Positions 7,118-12,789 of a stretch of DNA of 38,508 bases are shown one piece after another (position 1 is the stretch's first letter; the number at the start of each line of letters is the position of its first letter). Origin of the DNA: a virus; IMG/VR virus record IMGVR_UViG_3300027852_000098, positions 1 to 38,508 of that record; one strand, 5' to 3'. A program made the position numbers and the translations under genes. The notes beneath the pieces were generated by a model that saw only the letters and a list, made by a program, of their open reading frames with translations, had not been told where the DNA came from and made no database searches.

Positions 7118-7570
7118 TTATTCAGCCCTACCGCCCTGCTTGTGGTCGAGAGCAACTGTCCAAATAAACAAAGCAATCCCATAGGCATCCGCATCCGCAT
7201 ACAAGCGCGCCACATAACGCGCATCGTCCGGCTTCTCCAAAATCAACAAAATCCCCGGTAGCTTCCCCGTCATGCGCGCATAATGCAGCGCCTGACCCAT
7301 CGCCTCCGCCCACTTACGGGCGTAATCCACCTCCACCGCATGTTCAGCCAGCAGGCAATCCACCCGCGTCCGGTCAGCCAGCACCACCTCAGCCTGCCCA
7401 CCCATATGCTCACACCAGGGCTCGGCATAATCAGCCTCCGAAGCAAACGCACCGCCCGGCCAAAGCGCCAGTATCAGCACCACAAACAACACCAAACCAC
7501 CACCGTAAATCGTCCACAACAGTGCGCTTACACTGCGTTGGTCAGTCTCATCAACAGTAGATTTATTCAT
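7118..7570 (-). CDS. Membrane-anchored nuclease-like protein
   Basis: A 150-residue protein from the ATG at 7570, with GGGG at a suitable distance; a TTG at 7576 is possible. A hydrophobic helix (G-L-V-L-F-V-V-L-I-L-A-L-W) is followed by A-F-A-S, so it is either secreted or anchored in the inner membrane. The rest has R-T-R-V-D-C-L and A-V-E-V-D-Y-A-R-K-W, the arrangement of acidic residues found in PD-(D/E)XK-like folds, then A-M-G-Q-A-L-H-Y-A. Similar secreted proteins occur in many bacterial islands without known function. It is the second gene of the early operon, behind a terminator. Confidence 0.65.
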   Translation of the reverse strand: MNKSTVDETDQRSVSALLWTIYGGGLVLFVVLILALWPGGAFASEADYAEPWCEHMGGQAEVVLADRTRVDCLLAEHAVEVDYARKWAEAMGQALHYARMTGKLPGILLILEKPDDARYVARLYADADAYGIALFIWTVALDHKQGGRAE

Positions 7571-7599
7571 CTTCAACCCCGAATTTTCTGGTTACAGTC

Positions 7600-7627
7600 A
7601 AAAAAATACCGCCCTTATAGTGGCGGC
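7600..7627 (-). terminator. Intrinsic terminator after the Cro-like gene
   Basis: Minus strand: CCGCC, loop ACTATAAG, GGCGG, then TATTTTTTT. It separates the Cro-like gene from the rest of the early operon, the position of lambda tR1, so early gene expression may need readthrough or antitermination. Confidence 0.75.
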
Positions 7628-7644
7628 ATGTATCGATTATTCAG

Positions 7645-7908
7645 TCAGGCAGCATCTTCGTTTGTATTAGGGTACAAATCAGGCCGAAGCTCGTGGGCTG
7701 TCACCACCCCGCCTACCGCTAAAACCATCGCACCGACGTACTCACCAGGCGGCACAGGACTCTTTCTTTCAAGGTTTATCCAGTTCGAAATATGGCCCTG
7801 CTTAAAAGGCTTAGCTAAACGGTCCGGCAAATTAGGCTTCATTTTTTCAACTAGAGCGACCTGGCTACCCGCCAGCTTTACACACTCCACAATATTCTCT
7901 TTCGGCAT
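7645..7908 (-). CDS. Cro-like regulator (YdaS/Cro HTH family)
   Basis: An 87-residue protein from the ATG at 7908, six bases after a G-rich ribosome binding site. It follows the YdaS/Cro pattern: V-E-C-V-K-L-A-G-S-Q-V-A-L-V-E, then Q-G-H-I-S-N-W-I as recognition helix, V-P-P-G-E-Y, and G-G-V-V-T-A-H-E-L-R-P-D-L-Y at the end. Such proteins are Cro repressors of the early region. It is divergent from the CI-like gene at 8011 with operators between, so the two probably form the lysis-lysogeny switch. Confidence 0.85.
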   Translation of the reverse strand: MPKENIVECVKLAGSQVALVEKMKPNLPDRLAKPFKQGHISNWINLERKSPVPPGEYVGAMVLAVGGVVTAHELRPDLYPNTNEDAA

Positions 7909-7929
7909 GACTAACCCCCCAATCACAAA

Positions 7930-7959
7930 ATACTACATAACCATTATTATATCTGTCAA
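7930..7959 (-). promoter_or_regulatory. Promoter of the cro-like gene and early operon
   Basis: Minus strand TTGACA (7959-7954), 18-base spacer, TAGTAT (7935-7930). It lies next to the 16-bp palindrome at 7961-7976 and covers a weaker copy at 7939-7954. Confidence 0.65.
7939..7954. promoter_or_regulatory. Weak operator copy
   Basis: AACCAT-TATT-ATATCT matches the palindrome AACTAT-TTAT-ATAGTT in 5 of 6 and 4 of 6 half-site bases. It lies within the cro-like promoter, 22 bases from the strong copy. Confidence 0.4.
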
Positions 7960-7960
7960 T

Positions 7961-7976
7961 AACTATTTATATAGTT
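7961..7976. promoter_or_regulatory. Operator palindrome between cro and cI genes
   Basis: AACTATTTATATAGTT is a perfect inverted repeat (6-4-6). Its exact reverse complement recurs at 9678-9693. It touches the -35 of both divergent promoters, so the bound protein could act on both. Confidence 0.75.
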
Positions 7977-8004
7977 TGTTCAAGTACTACGAGCGCATTA
8001 AAAT
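7976..8004 (+). promoter_or_regulatory. Promoter of the CI-like gene
   Basis: TTGTTC (7976-7981), 17-base spacer, TAAAAT (7999-8004). The predicted transcription start is at or next to the ATG at 8011, and no ribosome binding site is visible, so the message may be leaderless, as for lambda cI from pRM. Confidence 0.55.
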
Positions 8005-8010
8005 AGAATC

Positions 8011-8367
8011 ATGACTTTAAGCCTAAGATTACGACAAGCCAGAAAAGCCAAAAACTGGACTCAACACCAGCTGGAGAAGGCTTCTGGCGTCAAACAGGGA
8101 ACCATCAGCCAAATAGAAAGAGGCGATCAAAAAAGGTCTGTTTATGTCGGCGAGTTAGCCAAAGCGCTCCAGGTGAGCGCAGACTGGCTCTCCGAAGGAA
8201 CTCTACCCATGCACAACAACATACCGCCAAACGAAACAACCGGTGTAAAAGAGCTGCCCGCACACTACGATATAGACACAAAGCTCGCTAAAGAATGCGC
8301 GGACCTCACCGCAGAGGAAGTCGCCATGGCAACCGTATTTATTCAAGGCTTAAAGGCTGGCCGCTAA
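8011..8367 (+). CDS. CI-like repressor, XRE family
   Basis: A 118-residue protein with an N-terminal XRE helix-turn-helix (residues 5-60: L-R-Q-A-R-K-A-K-N-W-T-Q, A-S-G-V-K-Q-G-T-I-S-Q-I-E-R-G). Phage repressors of the usual CI or C2 type continue with a LexA-like S24 peptidase domain of about 100 residues. Here only a 40-residue acidic, helical tail (D-L-T-A-E-E-V-A-M-A-T-V-F-I-Q-G-L) follows, so self-cleavage in the SOS response is not expected. It is divergent from the Cro-like gene across shared operators. Confidence 0.8.
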   Translation: MTLSLRLRQARKAKNWTQHQLEKASGVKQGTISQIERGDQKRSVYVGELAKALQVSADWLSEGTLPMHNNIPPNETTGVKELPAHYDIDTKLAKECADLTAEEVAMATVFIQGLKAGR

Positions 8368-8500
8368 CATGCCGAGACCGCTCCTCAGGCTCACGGCAGC
8401 CTTTCAACCAAATCAGATAATCAAGCAACGCGCGCTTCTCATCTACCGAAAGACCAGCAACAAGCTGATCAAATTCACTCCACGACGCTATCCCTGTCAT
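8339..8500 (-). CDS. Small protein on the strand opposite the repressors
   Basis: A 53-residue frame starting at ATG 8500, with GGAG eight bases before it; it may extend to 8563. Its end overlaps the end of the CI-like gene in antisense by 29 bases. The segment L-S-V-D-E-K-R-A-L-L-D-Y-L-I-W-L resembles the C-terminus of the neighbouring HTH protein (N-T-D-K-R-R-L-L-L-T-I-F-D-L), which argues for a real protein. Function unknown; coding status uncertain. Confidence 0.4.
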   Translation of the reverse strand: MTGIASWSEFDQLVAGLSVDEKRALLDYLIWLKGCREPEERSRHVSGQPLSLE

Positions 8501-8575
8501 CTGTTTAAGCTCCCTGTATACCGCACCCAGACTTACCACCGCACCAGATTGCAGGCAACACAAAACGCAGACATT

Positions 8576-8599
8576 GTTAGTTTTCTAAGCAAAACCAAC
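8576..8599. promoter_or_regulatory. Inverted repeat upstream of the second repressor-like gene
   Basis: GTTAGTTTT-CTAAGC-AAAACCAAC, half-sites matching in 8 of 9 positions. It lies between the minus-strand small gene and the HTH gene at 8628, a suitable place for an operator acting on both. It differs from the AACTAT palindrome. Confidence 0.45.
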
Positions 8600-8627
8600 A
8601 AAATGTGTCACTACCCAAAAGACACGG

Positions 8628-8912
8628 GTGCCCGGTAAACGCCTCGCTGACGCACGGAAACGCAACCAGCTCACCCAAAAGGAACTCGCCAACACGACAG
8701 GTATTCCGCACCACCGGCTCGCCAGGCTAGAACGCAATCAGGCCAGCCCCAGAATCTCAGAAATTCAAAAACTTTGCACCACCCTGAACATGAGCGCCGA
8801 CTGGTGGCTGCGTAACGACACAGCCCCCGCAGACGTACTAAAGCGAAAAATCGACAAAATGAACACAGACAAACGCCGCTTGCTACTGACTATTTTTGAC
8901 CTGATGAGTTGA
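8628..8912 (+). CDS. Second XRE-family transcriptional regulator
   Basis: A 94-residue protein beginning with GTG; no in-frame ATG lies upstream before a stop. It has an XRE helix-turn-helix (A-D-A-R-K-R-N-Q-L-T-Q-K-E-L-A, then H-R-L-A-R-L-E-R-N) and ends soon after with R-R-L-L-L-T-I-F-D-L-M-S. Two small HTH proteins in a row next to a Cro gene is unusual. One may be a repressor of the other, or an antirepressor. Its likely operator is the inverted repeat at 8576-8599. Confidence 0.7.
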   Translation: MPGKRLADARKRNQLTQKELANTTGIPHHRLARLERNQASPRISEIQKLCTTLNMSADWWLRNDTAPADVLKRKIDKMNTDKRRLLLTIFDLMS

Positions 8913-8953
8913 CAGCGCCACCCTTTTCCACCCGCTTACTTATATCGTCAGCC

Positions 8954-9622
8954 CTACAACACAGTACAATCACCATCCACAGTGCAACGCGCCGTGACTG
9001 CTTCTATCGCATAACCCCCAAAACTATTTTTGGCCCGATACTGCATTAACACCTTAATGTGATCACCCTGGTCACCGTAACGCGTTTCAATATGCTCATA
9101 ACTGTCCGGATCTTTAAGGTTTTTCTTTATATATTTCTCTAATGCGCGATGAGCCCCAGACCAGGAGCTAAATTGCGCCTTAATTTTTTCTAGCCGAGCC
9201 AACCTTCCTCGATAATAATCAACCTTCTCGGTATAGCGCGGGTTTGCCGGGTCGAGCTTCACCAGCTCTCGATATTTATCCAGGTTCTCTTGAGCTTCAG
9301 CAGCGGGGATTGTCGCCAGCTGACTTTCTAACTGGCTGATCCGCGCAAACTTTTCTTCTTCCGTCATCTCAGCCCGCGCCTTCTCTGCCTTCGCAGCAGC
9401 CACAACCGCCACCTCTGCGGCTTTACTCCGGGCCTTTGTATCCTTGTATGAGTCAATCGACGAACTCACCAGATAAACCACAAACAAAACAACCAGCAGC
9501 GCCCCGCAGCCATACTGTTTACGCGGCTGCTTCACCTTCTTAATCGGATTCCCGCACTCAGGGCAAGCTTCCGCATTCTTCGATACTTCCTTACCGCACT
9601 CCTCGCACTTAACTAAAGCCAT
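8954..9622 (-). CDS. Zinc-ribbon membrane protein with coiled coil
   Basis: A 222-residue protein from the ATG at 9622, which has a strong GGGAGGGAG site; a frame from 9667 lacks one. It starts with a zinc ribbon (K-C-E-E-C-G-K and C-P-E-C-G-N), followed by a transmembrane helix (G-A-L-L-V-V-L-F-V-V-Y-L-V), a long charged Ala/Glu-rich coiled coil and a C-terminal domain with D-P-D-S-Y-E-H-I-E and C-T-V-D-G-D-C. Proteins built like this occur in bacterial chromosomes and phages as accessory genes. It stands alone, opposite to its neighbours, so it may be a lysogeny-expressed extra gene. Its control region holds the operators at 9678-9716. Confidence 0.75.
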   Translation of the reverse strand: MALVKCEECGKEVSKNAEACPECGNPIKKVKQPRKQYGCGALLVVLFVVYLVSSSIDSYKDTKARSKAAEVAVVAAAKAEKARAEMTEEEKFARISQLESQLATIPAAEAQENLDKYRELVKLDPANPRYTEKVDYYRGRLARLEKIKAQFSSWSGAHRALEKYIKKNLKDPDSYEHIETRYGDQGDHIKVLMQYRAKNSFGGYAIEAVTARCTVDGDCTVL

Positions 9623-9677
9623 ACTCCCTCCCTGAATTAACTTTTCCCAATACTGCCACAGGACCATACAGAAAAAT

Positions 9678-9693
9678 AACTATATAAATAGTT
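9678..9693. promoter_or_regulatory. Operator palindrome, second locus
   Basis: AACTATATAAATAGTT, the exact reverse complement of the 16-bp palindrome at 7961-7976, 1.7 kb away. It lies between two divergent genes and overlaps the -35 of the rightward promoter. Confidence 0.75.
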
Positions 9694-9720
9694 GACTAAT
9701 TACTATTTATATATTAATTT
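9692..9720 (+). promoter_or_regulatory. Promoter of the rightward operon
   Basis: TTGACT (9692-9697), 17-base spacer, TAATTT (9715-9720). Transcription would begin at the ATG at 9727, with no ribosome binding site before it, hence possibly leaderless. It is covered by two operator copies. The -10 is weak. Confidence 0.4.
9701..9716. promoter_or_regulatory. Weak second operator copy
   Basis: TACTAT-TTAT-ATATTA matches the 16-bp palindrome in 13 of 16 positions and lies 23 bases from the strong copy, close to the 22-base spacing seen at cro/cI. Confidence 0.5.
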
Positions 9721-9726
9721 TAAAAC

Positions 9727-10188
9727 ATGAACACACAAATCAACACCCAAGGCCTCCTCACTCAGCGCGAAGAAAACGTCTTTGAGTTGATCGGCCAGGG
9801 CAAAACCATCAAAGACGCCGCCCGCTGCCTACGCATTGCCAGAGGCACCGCCTACGAACACATCGAGCGCGGCAAAGACAAACTCAATGCCGAAACCACA
9901 CCCCACGCCATCAGCCTGCTCTGGCAGCAAGGCCACCTGCGCAAAGTCGCCATGATCTTTCTCGCCCTCGCCATCTGGGCACCCGCGCGCCAGGCCTGGC
10001 AAGACAGCACAGGTTTAACCGGCAATGACGACCTCATACGCACCACCCGCCGCACCGGCCGTTCACGCCGAAACCGCCGCAACACCGGCAAGCGAAACAA
10101 CGACAACCACATCATCTGGGACCCAGACACCAACCAGCTCGTCTGGCCAGAGCTGCCCAGCAAACAACAAATCGAGACAACAGCATGA
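9727..10188 (+). CDS. LuxR-type HTH protein with a membrane helix
   Basis: A 153-residue protein with a LuxR/GerE-like helix-turn-helix at residues 10-55 (L-T-Q-R-E-E-N-V-F-E-L-I-G-Q-G-K-T-I-K-D-A-A). A hydrophobic stretch (V-A-M-I-F-L-A-L-A-I-W-A) near residue 78 could anchor it to the membrane, and an Arg-rich region follows. It is the first gene of the rightward operon, directly behind the phage operators. It is likely a regulator of the operon that ends with the integrase. The next gene overlaps it by four bases. Confidence 0.7.
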   Translation: MNTQINTQGLLTQREENVFELIGQGKTIKDAARCLRIARGTAYEHIERGKDKLNAETTPHAISLLWQQGHLRKVAMIFLALAIWAPARQAWQDSTGLTGNDDLIRTTRRTGRSRRNRRNTGKRNNDNHIIWDPDTNQLVWPELPSKQQIETTA

Positions 10189-10385
10189 CCGCCGACTTCT
10201 TTTTCCATATCACCCACCAGATAAGCCCGCTCGGCGTGCCCTGCAAACTGATCAGGCAACACGCCAGCACCGCCCTGGTAGAAATGAAAAACGGACAACG
10301 CCAAACCATCGCCCTCGACACACTGCAAACCATCAAACAGGAGCACCACCATGACCACGCAAACAACCAACATACGCATGCTTAA
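10185..10385 (+). CDS. Small phage protein
   Basis: A 66-residue protein, coupled by an ATGA overlap to the HTH gene. It contains P-L-G-V-P-C-K-L-I-R-Q-H and V-E-M-K-N-G-Q-R-Q-T, suggesting a small beta-barrel, and a histidine-rich tail. No family recognised. It shares its C-rich codon use with the neighbouring phage genes. Confidence 0.55.
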   Translation: MTADFFFHITHQISPLGVPCKLIRQHASTALVEMKNGQRQTIALDTLQTIKQEHHHDHANNQHTHA

Positions 10386-10536
10386 CACCCCACTAACCCG
10401 CCAACTCACCGGCAGGCAGCTACAGGAACAGGGCATCAAGCTCACCTCACAGCGCCGCCGAAACACCCACGCCGAAGCACCCGTCCGATTCATCCCCCGC
10501 CAGCCCGCAAACGAGCTGCCGGATCTAATCGCCTGA
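10351..10536 (+). CDS. Small basic phage protein
   Basis: A 61-residue protein with AGGAG seven bases before its ATG, overlapping the previous gene by 35 bases. It is rich in Arg, Gln and Thr (Q-L-T-G-R-Q-L-Q-E-Q-G-I-K-L). Unknown function; the good ribosome binding site is the main support. Confidence 0.5.
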   Translation: MTTQTTNIRMLNTPLTRQLTGRQLQEQGIKLTSQRRRNTHAEAPVRFIPRQPANELPDLIA

Positions 10537-10570
10537 GCAATAAATCATAAGCTAACGCAGGATCATCAAC

Positions 10571-10873
10571 ATGACCCAGCCCGCCCAGCAAGCCAGCCGT
10601 TGGTACGACACCAAAGAAGCCGCCAGCCTGCTGGGCCTTAGCCAACGCAAACTCCATCAGTTTATGGAGCAAAACCACATTATCTGGAAAGACACCGCAG
10701 GCAACCGCCACGCGGCACCAGGCTGGACAAAAGACGGGCTCATACGCGCAGACCAGCGCAAAACAGCCATACCGGCACCACAGGCCGACATCGACCACTG
10801 GTACACCGTGATCCAGCTATCAGAAACAGGCCTGTCCGTTATTAAGCAACTGCTCGACCCGCAATATGACTGA
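10571..10873 (+). CDS. Small protein with KilA/antirepressor-like HTH
   Basis: A 100-residue protein: W-Y-D-T-K-E-A-A-S-L-L-G-L-S-Q-R-K-L-H-Q-F resembles the KilAC/ANT DNA-binding module found at the end of phage antirepressors, followed by N-R-H-A-A-P-G-W. The second half is short and helical. Start ATG preceded by AGGA; the next gene overlaps it. Possibly an antirepressor or an excision regulator; assigned by motif only. Confidence 0.6.
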   Translation: MTQPAQQASRWYDTKEAASLLGLSQRKLHQFMEQNHIIWKDTAGNRHAAPGWTKDGLIRADQRKTAIPAPQADIDHWYTVIQLSETGLSVIKQLLDPQYD

Positions 10874-11114
10874 ACAACAAAACAAAAAACCCTATACCTG
10901 CAAAATGAAAACATCACATAGGGGCAGCGTTTATCTGAAATTCGCACCTTACGGTTGGGCACAAACCGCCGCCGAGGCAGATCATTTCACCAGCCCAAAA
11001 CACGCCCTGGAAAGATACCTCGCCTGCTTTCTGCATTCAGACAGTTACCAAAAAGACATCGCCGACGGCACCGTGTTTGCAGAACACACCCAACAGCAAT
11101 CACTACTGATTTGA
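10866..11114 (+). CDS. Small phage protein
   Basis: An 82-residue protein overlapping the gene before it by eight bases. The core P-Y-T-C-K-M-K-T-S-H-R-G-S-V-Y-L and F-T-S-P-K-H-A-L-E-R-Y-L suggests a compact fold. Unknown function. Its stop overlaps the TTG start of the next gene, so they are co-translated. Confidence 0.6.
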   Translation: MTEQQNKKPYTCKMKTSHRGSVYLKFAPYGWAQTAAEADHFTSPKHALERYLACFLHSDSYQKDIADGTVFAEHTQQQSLLI

Positions 11115-11422
11115 AATGGAGACGAATCAATGACCACTACGCAGAGAGCGACACCGGCTACCGGATCACCATCGGCCAATACAAAGACCAACCCGTCCAT
11201 TGCGCCACCGCGCCAAAAGGCGCGCCAAAGCCCCAGCCCTGCGAAGCCGTCTGCGGCATCACAGGCGCAATGCTTATCGGCTACTTTCACGGCCCAAACG
11301 CAAAACGCGCAGCACTCGACGCCTGCGCCCAGCATGCAGCAACACCAAATCAACCAGCTCAAAGAAACCCTCAACCAAACAGCACCCATGATCCAGCAAC
11401 TACACCACCAGGGCCTGATTAG
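11111..11422 (+). CDS. Small phage protein
   Basis: A 103-residue protein starting with TTG at 11111, in a TTGA overlap with the preceding stop. W-R-R-I-N-D-H-Y-A-E-S-D-T-G-Y-R-I-T and A-A-L-D-A-C-A-Q-H match a common small phage protein type of unknown function. The last 25 residues are low-complexity Pro/Asn/Thr. A longer reading from 10955 would overlap the real gene at 10866-11114 and was not used. Confidence 0.55.
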   Translation: MKWRRINDHYAESDTGYRITIGQYKDQPVHCATAPKGAPKPQPCEAVCGITGAMLIGYFHGPNAKRAALDACAQHAATPNQPAQRNPQPNSTHDPATTPPGPD

Positions 11423-11507
11423 CACCGCCACTCACAACGCCATCAAAGATGAATTTGAATTATCGCGGATAACGTTAAGCGAATGGAGTCAGCCTGCGGG
11501 GGTTTAA
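11334..11507 (+). CDS. Small helical phage protein, last gene before the cassette block
   Basis: A 57-residue protein (Q-I-N-Q-L-K-E-T-L-N-Q-T-A-P-M-I) overlapping the previous gene by 89 bases in another frame. Its stop TAA lies inside GTTTAAC, the first box of the attC-like site A. A longer frame from 11130 covers the opposite reading of the previous gene and was not chosen. Unknown function. Confidence 0.5.
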   Translation: MQQHQINQLKETLNQTAPMIQQLHHQGLISTATHNAIKDEFELSRITLSEWSQPAGV

Positions 11508-11559
11508 CCAAAGCAGCAGGGGCGAGCGTTAGCGAGTCCGATGGCTGTAATTGTTATGC
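11502..11559 (+). other. attC-like recombination site A
   Basis: Boxes in integron order: R'' GTTTAAC (11502-11508), spacer CAAAG, L'' CAGC (11514-11517), L' GCTG (11544-11547), spacer TAATT, R' GTTATGC (11553-11559). The inner arms form an imperfect hairpin (CAGC/GCTG, GGGC/GTCC). Both spacers are five bases. R' departs from the GTTRRRY consensus at one position. Confidence 0.65.
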
Positions 11560-11574
11560 GACATGGAGATTGAC

Positions 11575-11853
11575 ATGGAACACAGGCAGCACGAATTAAG
11601 CAGCTTTGAAGATTTACTGAAGTTACGTGATGATCAGGTGGAGCGCTTGAGCGCTGAGCTGCCAGAGATCATTAAACAAGTTAGGGCGTTTATGGATTTA
11701 CTGAATGCCTGCGGTGAATCTGCTGGAGCGGAAACACCTGTTGCTAAGGCGCTTAACCCTCTAGTGTGGATCGATGATGGGAGCAGCGATTTAACTATGT
11801 CGCTTTCCGATGGAGAAAAGGAGCGCCTGCGCTATGAAGCCAAGGGCGCATAA
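11575..11853 (+). CDS. Cassette-borne protein of unknown function
   Basis: A 92-residue protein from the ATG at 11575, with GGAG six bases upstream. Acidic and helical (S-S-F-E-D-L-L-K-L-R-D-D-Q-V-E-R-L-S-A-E), ending S-D-G-E-K-E-R-L-R-Y. Its coding style is G-rich and unlike the C-rich phage genes to the left. The stop lies in GCATAAC (11848-11854), the exact complement of the cassette start GTTATGC. Confidence 0.6.
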   Translation: MEHRQHELSSFEDLLKLRDDQVERLSAELPEIIKQVRAFMDLLNACGESAGAETPVAKALNPLVWIDDGSSDLTMSLSDGEKERLRYEAKGA

Positions 11854-11870
11854 CCCGGAGGTAAGCGGCT

Positions 11871-12236
11871 GTGAGCGACCCCGAATGGCTGGAAATACCC
11901 TTATTTTTAAGGAGGCCCGAGAATATGACTGACGAAGAAAAAGAGCGACGCCGCTCACAGTCCGAGCCGAAGGCTGACCTTGACCTTGTTGTTATGGCTG
12001 TTACTGGATACGTTAGCTATGACGTTCGAGCGGACTGCCCTCACTGCATGAAAAGGCTTTGCTTGAACCAATATCCATACACCGACGAAGCAAGTGAATA
12101 CGCACTGCCAGAGGATGAGTTAGGACTGGCTTTGTTTGGCATGAAAAACGAGCCTGCAAAATGGGAGGGGCTTGATATTAAGTATCAGTGCTGCGGGTGC
12201 AAAGGCAAATTTTCGCTTGGACGTATGGAGCCATAA
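11871..12236 (+). CDS. Cassette-borne zinc-binding protein with I-P-L-F-L-R-R-P N-terminus
   Basis: A 121-residue protein starting with GTG after GGAGG. The first 25 residues (E-I-P-L-F-L-R-R-P-E-N-M-T-D-E-E-K-E) match the N-terminus of the gene at 3443-3688. The rest has C-P-H-C and C-C-G-C clusters, likely a zinc fold. Function unknown. Its stop is inside CCATAAC, the first box of attC-like site B. Confidence 0.65.
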   Translation: MSDPEWLEIPLFLRRPENMTDEEKERRRSQSEPKADLDLVVMAVTGYVSYDVRADCPHCMKRLCLNQYPYTDEASEYALPEDELGLALFGMKNEPAKWEGLDIKYQCCGCKGKFSLGRMEP

Positions 12237-12278
12237 CCACATCAGCAGCGGTTTATCCGCTGGCTGTAATTGTTAAGT
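12231..12278 (+). other. attC-like recombination site B
   Basis: R'' CCATAAC (12231-12237), spacer CACAT, left arm CAGC-AGCGG (12243-12251), loop TTTAT, right arm CCGCT-G-GCTG (12257-12266) with one extrahelical G, spacer TAATT, R' GTTAAGT (12272-12278), which fits GTTRRRY. A nine-pair stem with a bulged base and two five-base spacers is the standard attC fold. GGCTGTAATTGTTA is shared with site A. Confidence 0.75.
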
Positions 12279-12293
12279 ATAGGAGGAGAAGAC

Positions 12294-12524
12294 ATGAATA
12301 TGGTACGGGTGAAAGAAGGCAAGGCGCGATTTATTGCAGGAGGGAATGAAATTCCGGTGGCACACCTCGGCTATCAAGTAATGCCCAGCGATGGGTTTTA
12401 TAAAAGTAGTGCTGCTACATGCGGAAACAATAGCGGCTGCTATGTTGGGAACCACAAAAAAGATTGTGTTTCGTACTGCCGGGGTAAATGCGCGGTGTAT
12501 TTTCTAACTAATGCAGCCACTTAA
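12294..12524 (+). CDS. Cassette-borne cysteine-rich protein
   Basis: A 76-residue protein from the ATG at 12294 with a very good AGGAGGAG site. V-K-E-G-K-A-R-F-I-A-G-G-N-E-I-P begins a probable beta fold, and five Cys follow (A-T-C-G-N-N, C-Y-V-G, D-C-V-S-Y-C-R-G-K-C). Unknown function. It is the single gene of the segment between sites B and C, the usual content of an integron cassette. The stop lies inside ACTTAAC. Confidence 0.65.
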   Translation: MNMVRVKEGKARFIAGGNEIPVAHLGYQVMPSDGFYKSSAATCGNNSGCYVGNHKKDCVSYCRGKCAVYFLTNAAT

Positions 12525-12579
12525 CCTTTATGTTAAAGGGCTGCGCTTTTCGCAGTCCATTTTGAATGACTTGTTAGTT
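12519..12579 (+). other. attC-like recombination site C
   Basis: R'' ACTTAAC (12519-12525, fits RYYYAAC), an inner stem GGGCTGCG/CGCAGTCC (12538-12545, 12551-12558) around CTTTT, and R' GTTAGTT (12573-12579). R'' is the exact complement of the R' of site B, which begins the segment, as in an integron cassette. Outer arms pair less well than in site B. Confidence 0.6.
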
Positions 12580-12603
12580 TTCGACCAGCTATGGAGTATA
12601 GAT

Positions 12604-12789
12604 ATGAATGACAATGAATTAGTAAGCGGGCCATTTGTAAGGATTGTTGGTGATGGTTGCGATGTGATGGTGAGGGTTGAAGATATAGACGACATTAACA
12701 TAGCGCACAAGGCTATTGATTTAGCATTTACAAGGTACAAGGCGAGGATGGATAAAGTTGTTGGACGGCCTGAAAATGAAGAAAACTAA
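12604..12789 (+). CDS. Small cassette-borne protein
   Basis: A 61-residue acidic protein from the ATG at 12604 after TGGAG; a longer frame from 12511 crosses attC-like site C. Contains V-R-I-V-G-D-G-C-D-V-M-V-R-V and I-A-H-K-A-I-D-L-A-F. Unknown function. Its stop is inside AACTAAC (12784-12790), the exact complement of the R' of site C, but no second half-site follows. Confidence 0.6.
   Translation: MNDNELVSGPFVRIVGDGCDVMVRVEDIDDINIAHKAIDLAFTRYKARMDKVVGRPENEEN

Noticed and set aside
7645-8367. Toxin-antitoxin pair (YdaS-like plus partner)
   Set aside because: YdaS-like genes divergent from an XRE repressor with shared operators are better read as Cro and CI; no toxin-like partner is seen.
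10955-11422. A 155-residue protein starting at 10955
   Set aside because: Its first third runs in another frame through the gene 10866-11114; the credible protein begins at TTG 11111, coupled to that gene's stop.
11130-11507. A 125-residue protein from 11130
   Set aside because: The first 68 residues are low-complexity and antagonise the better frame of 11111-11422; only the part from 11334 looks coding.
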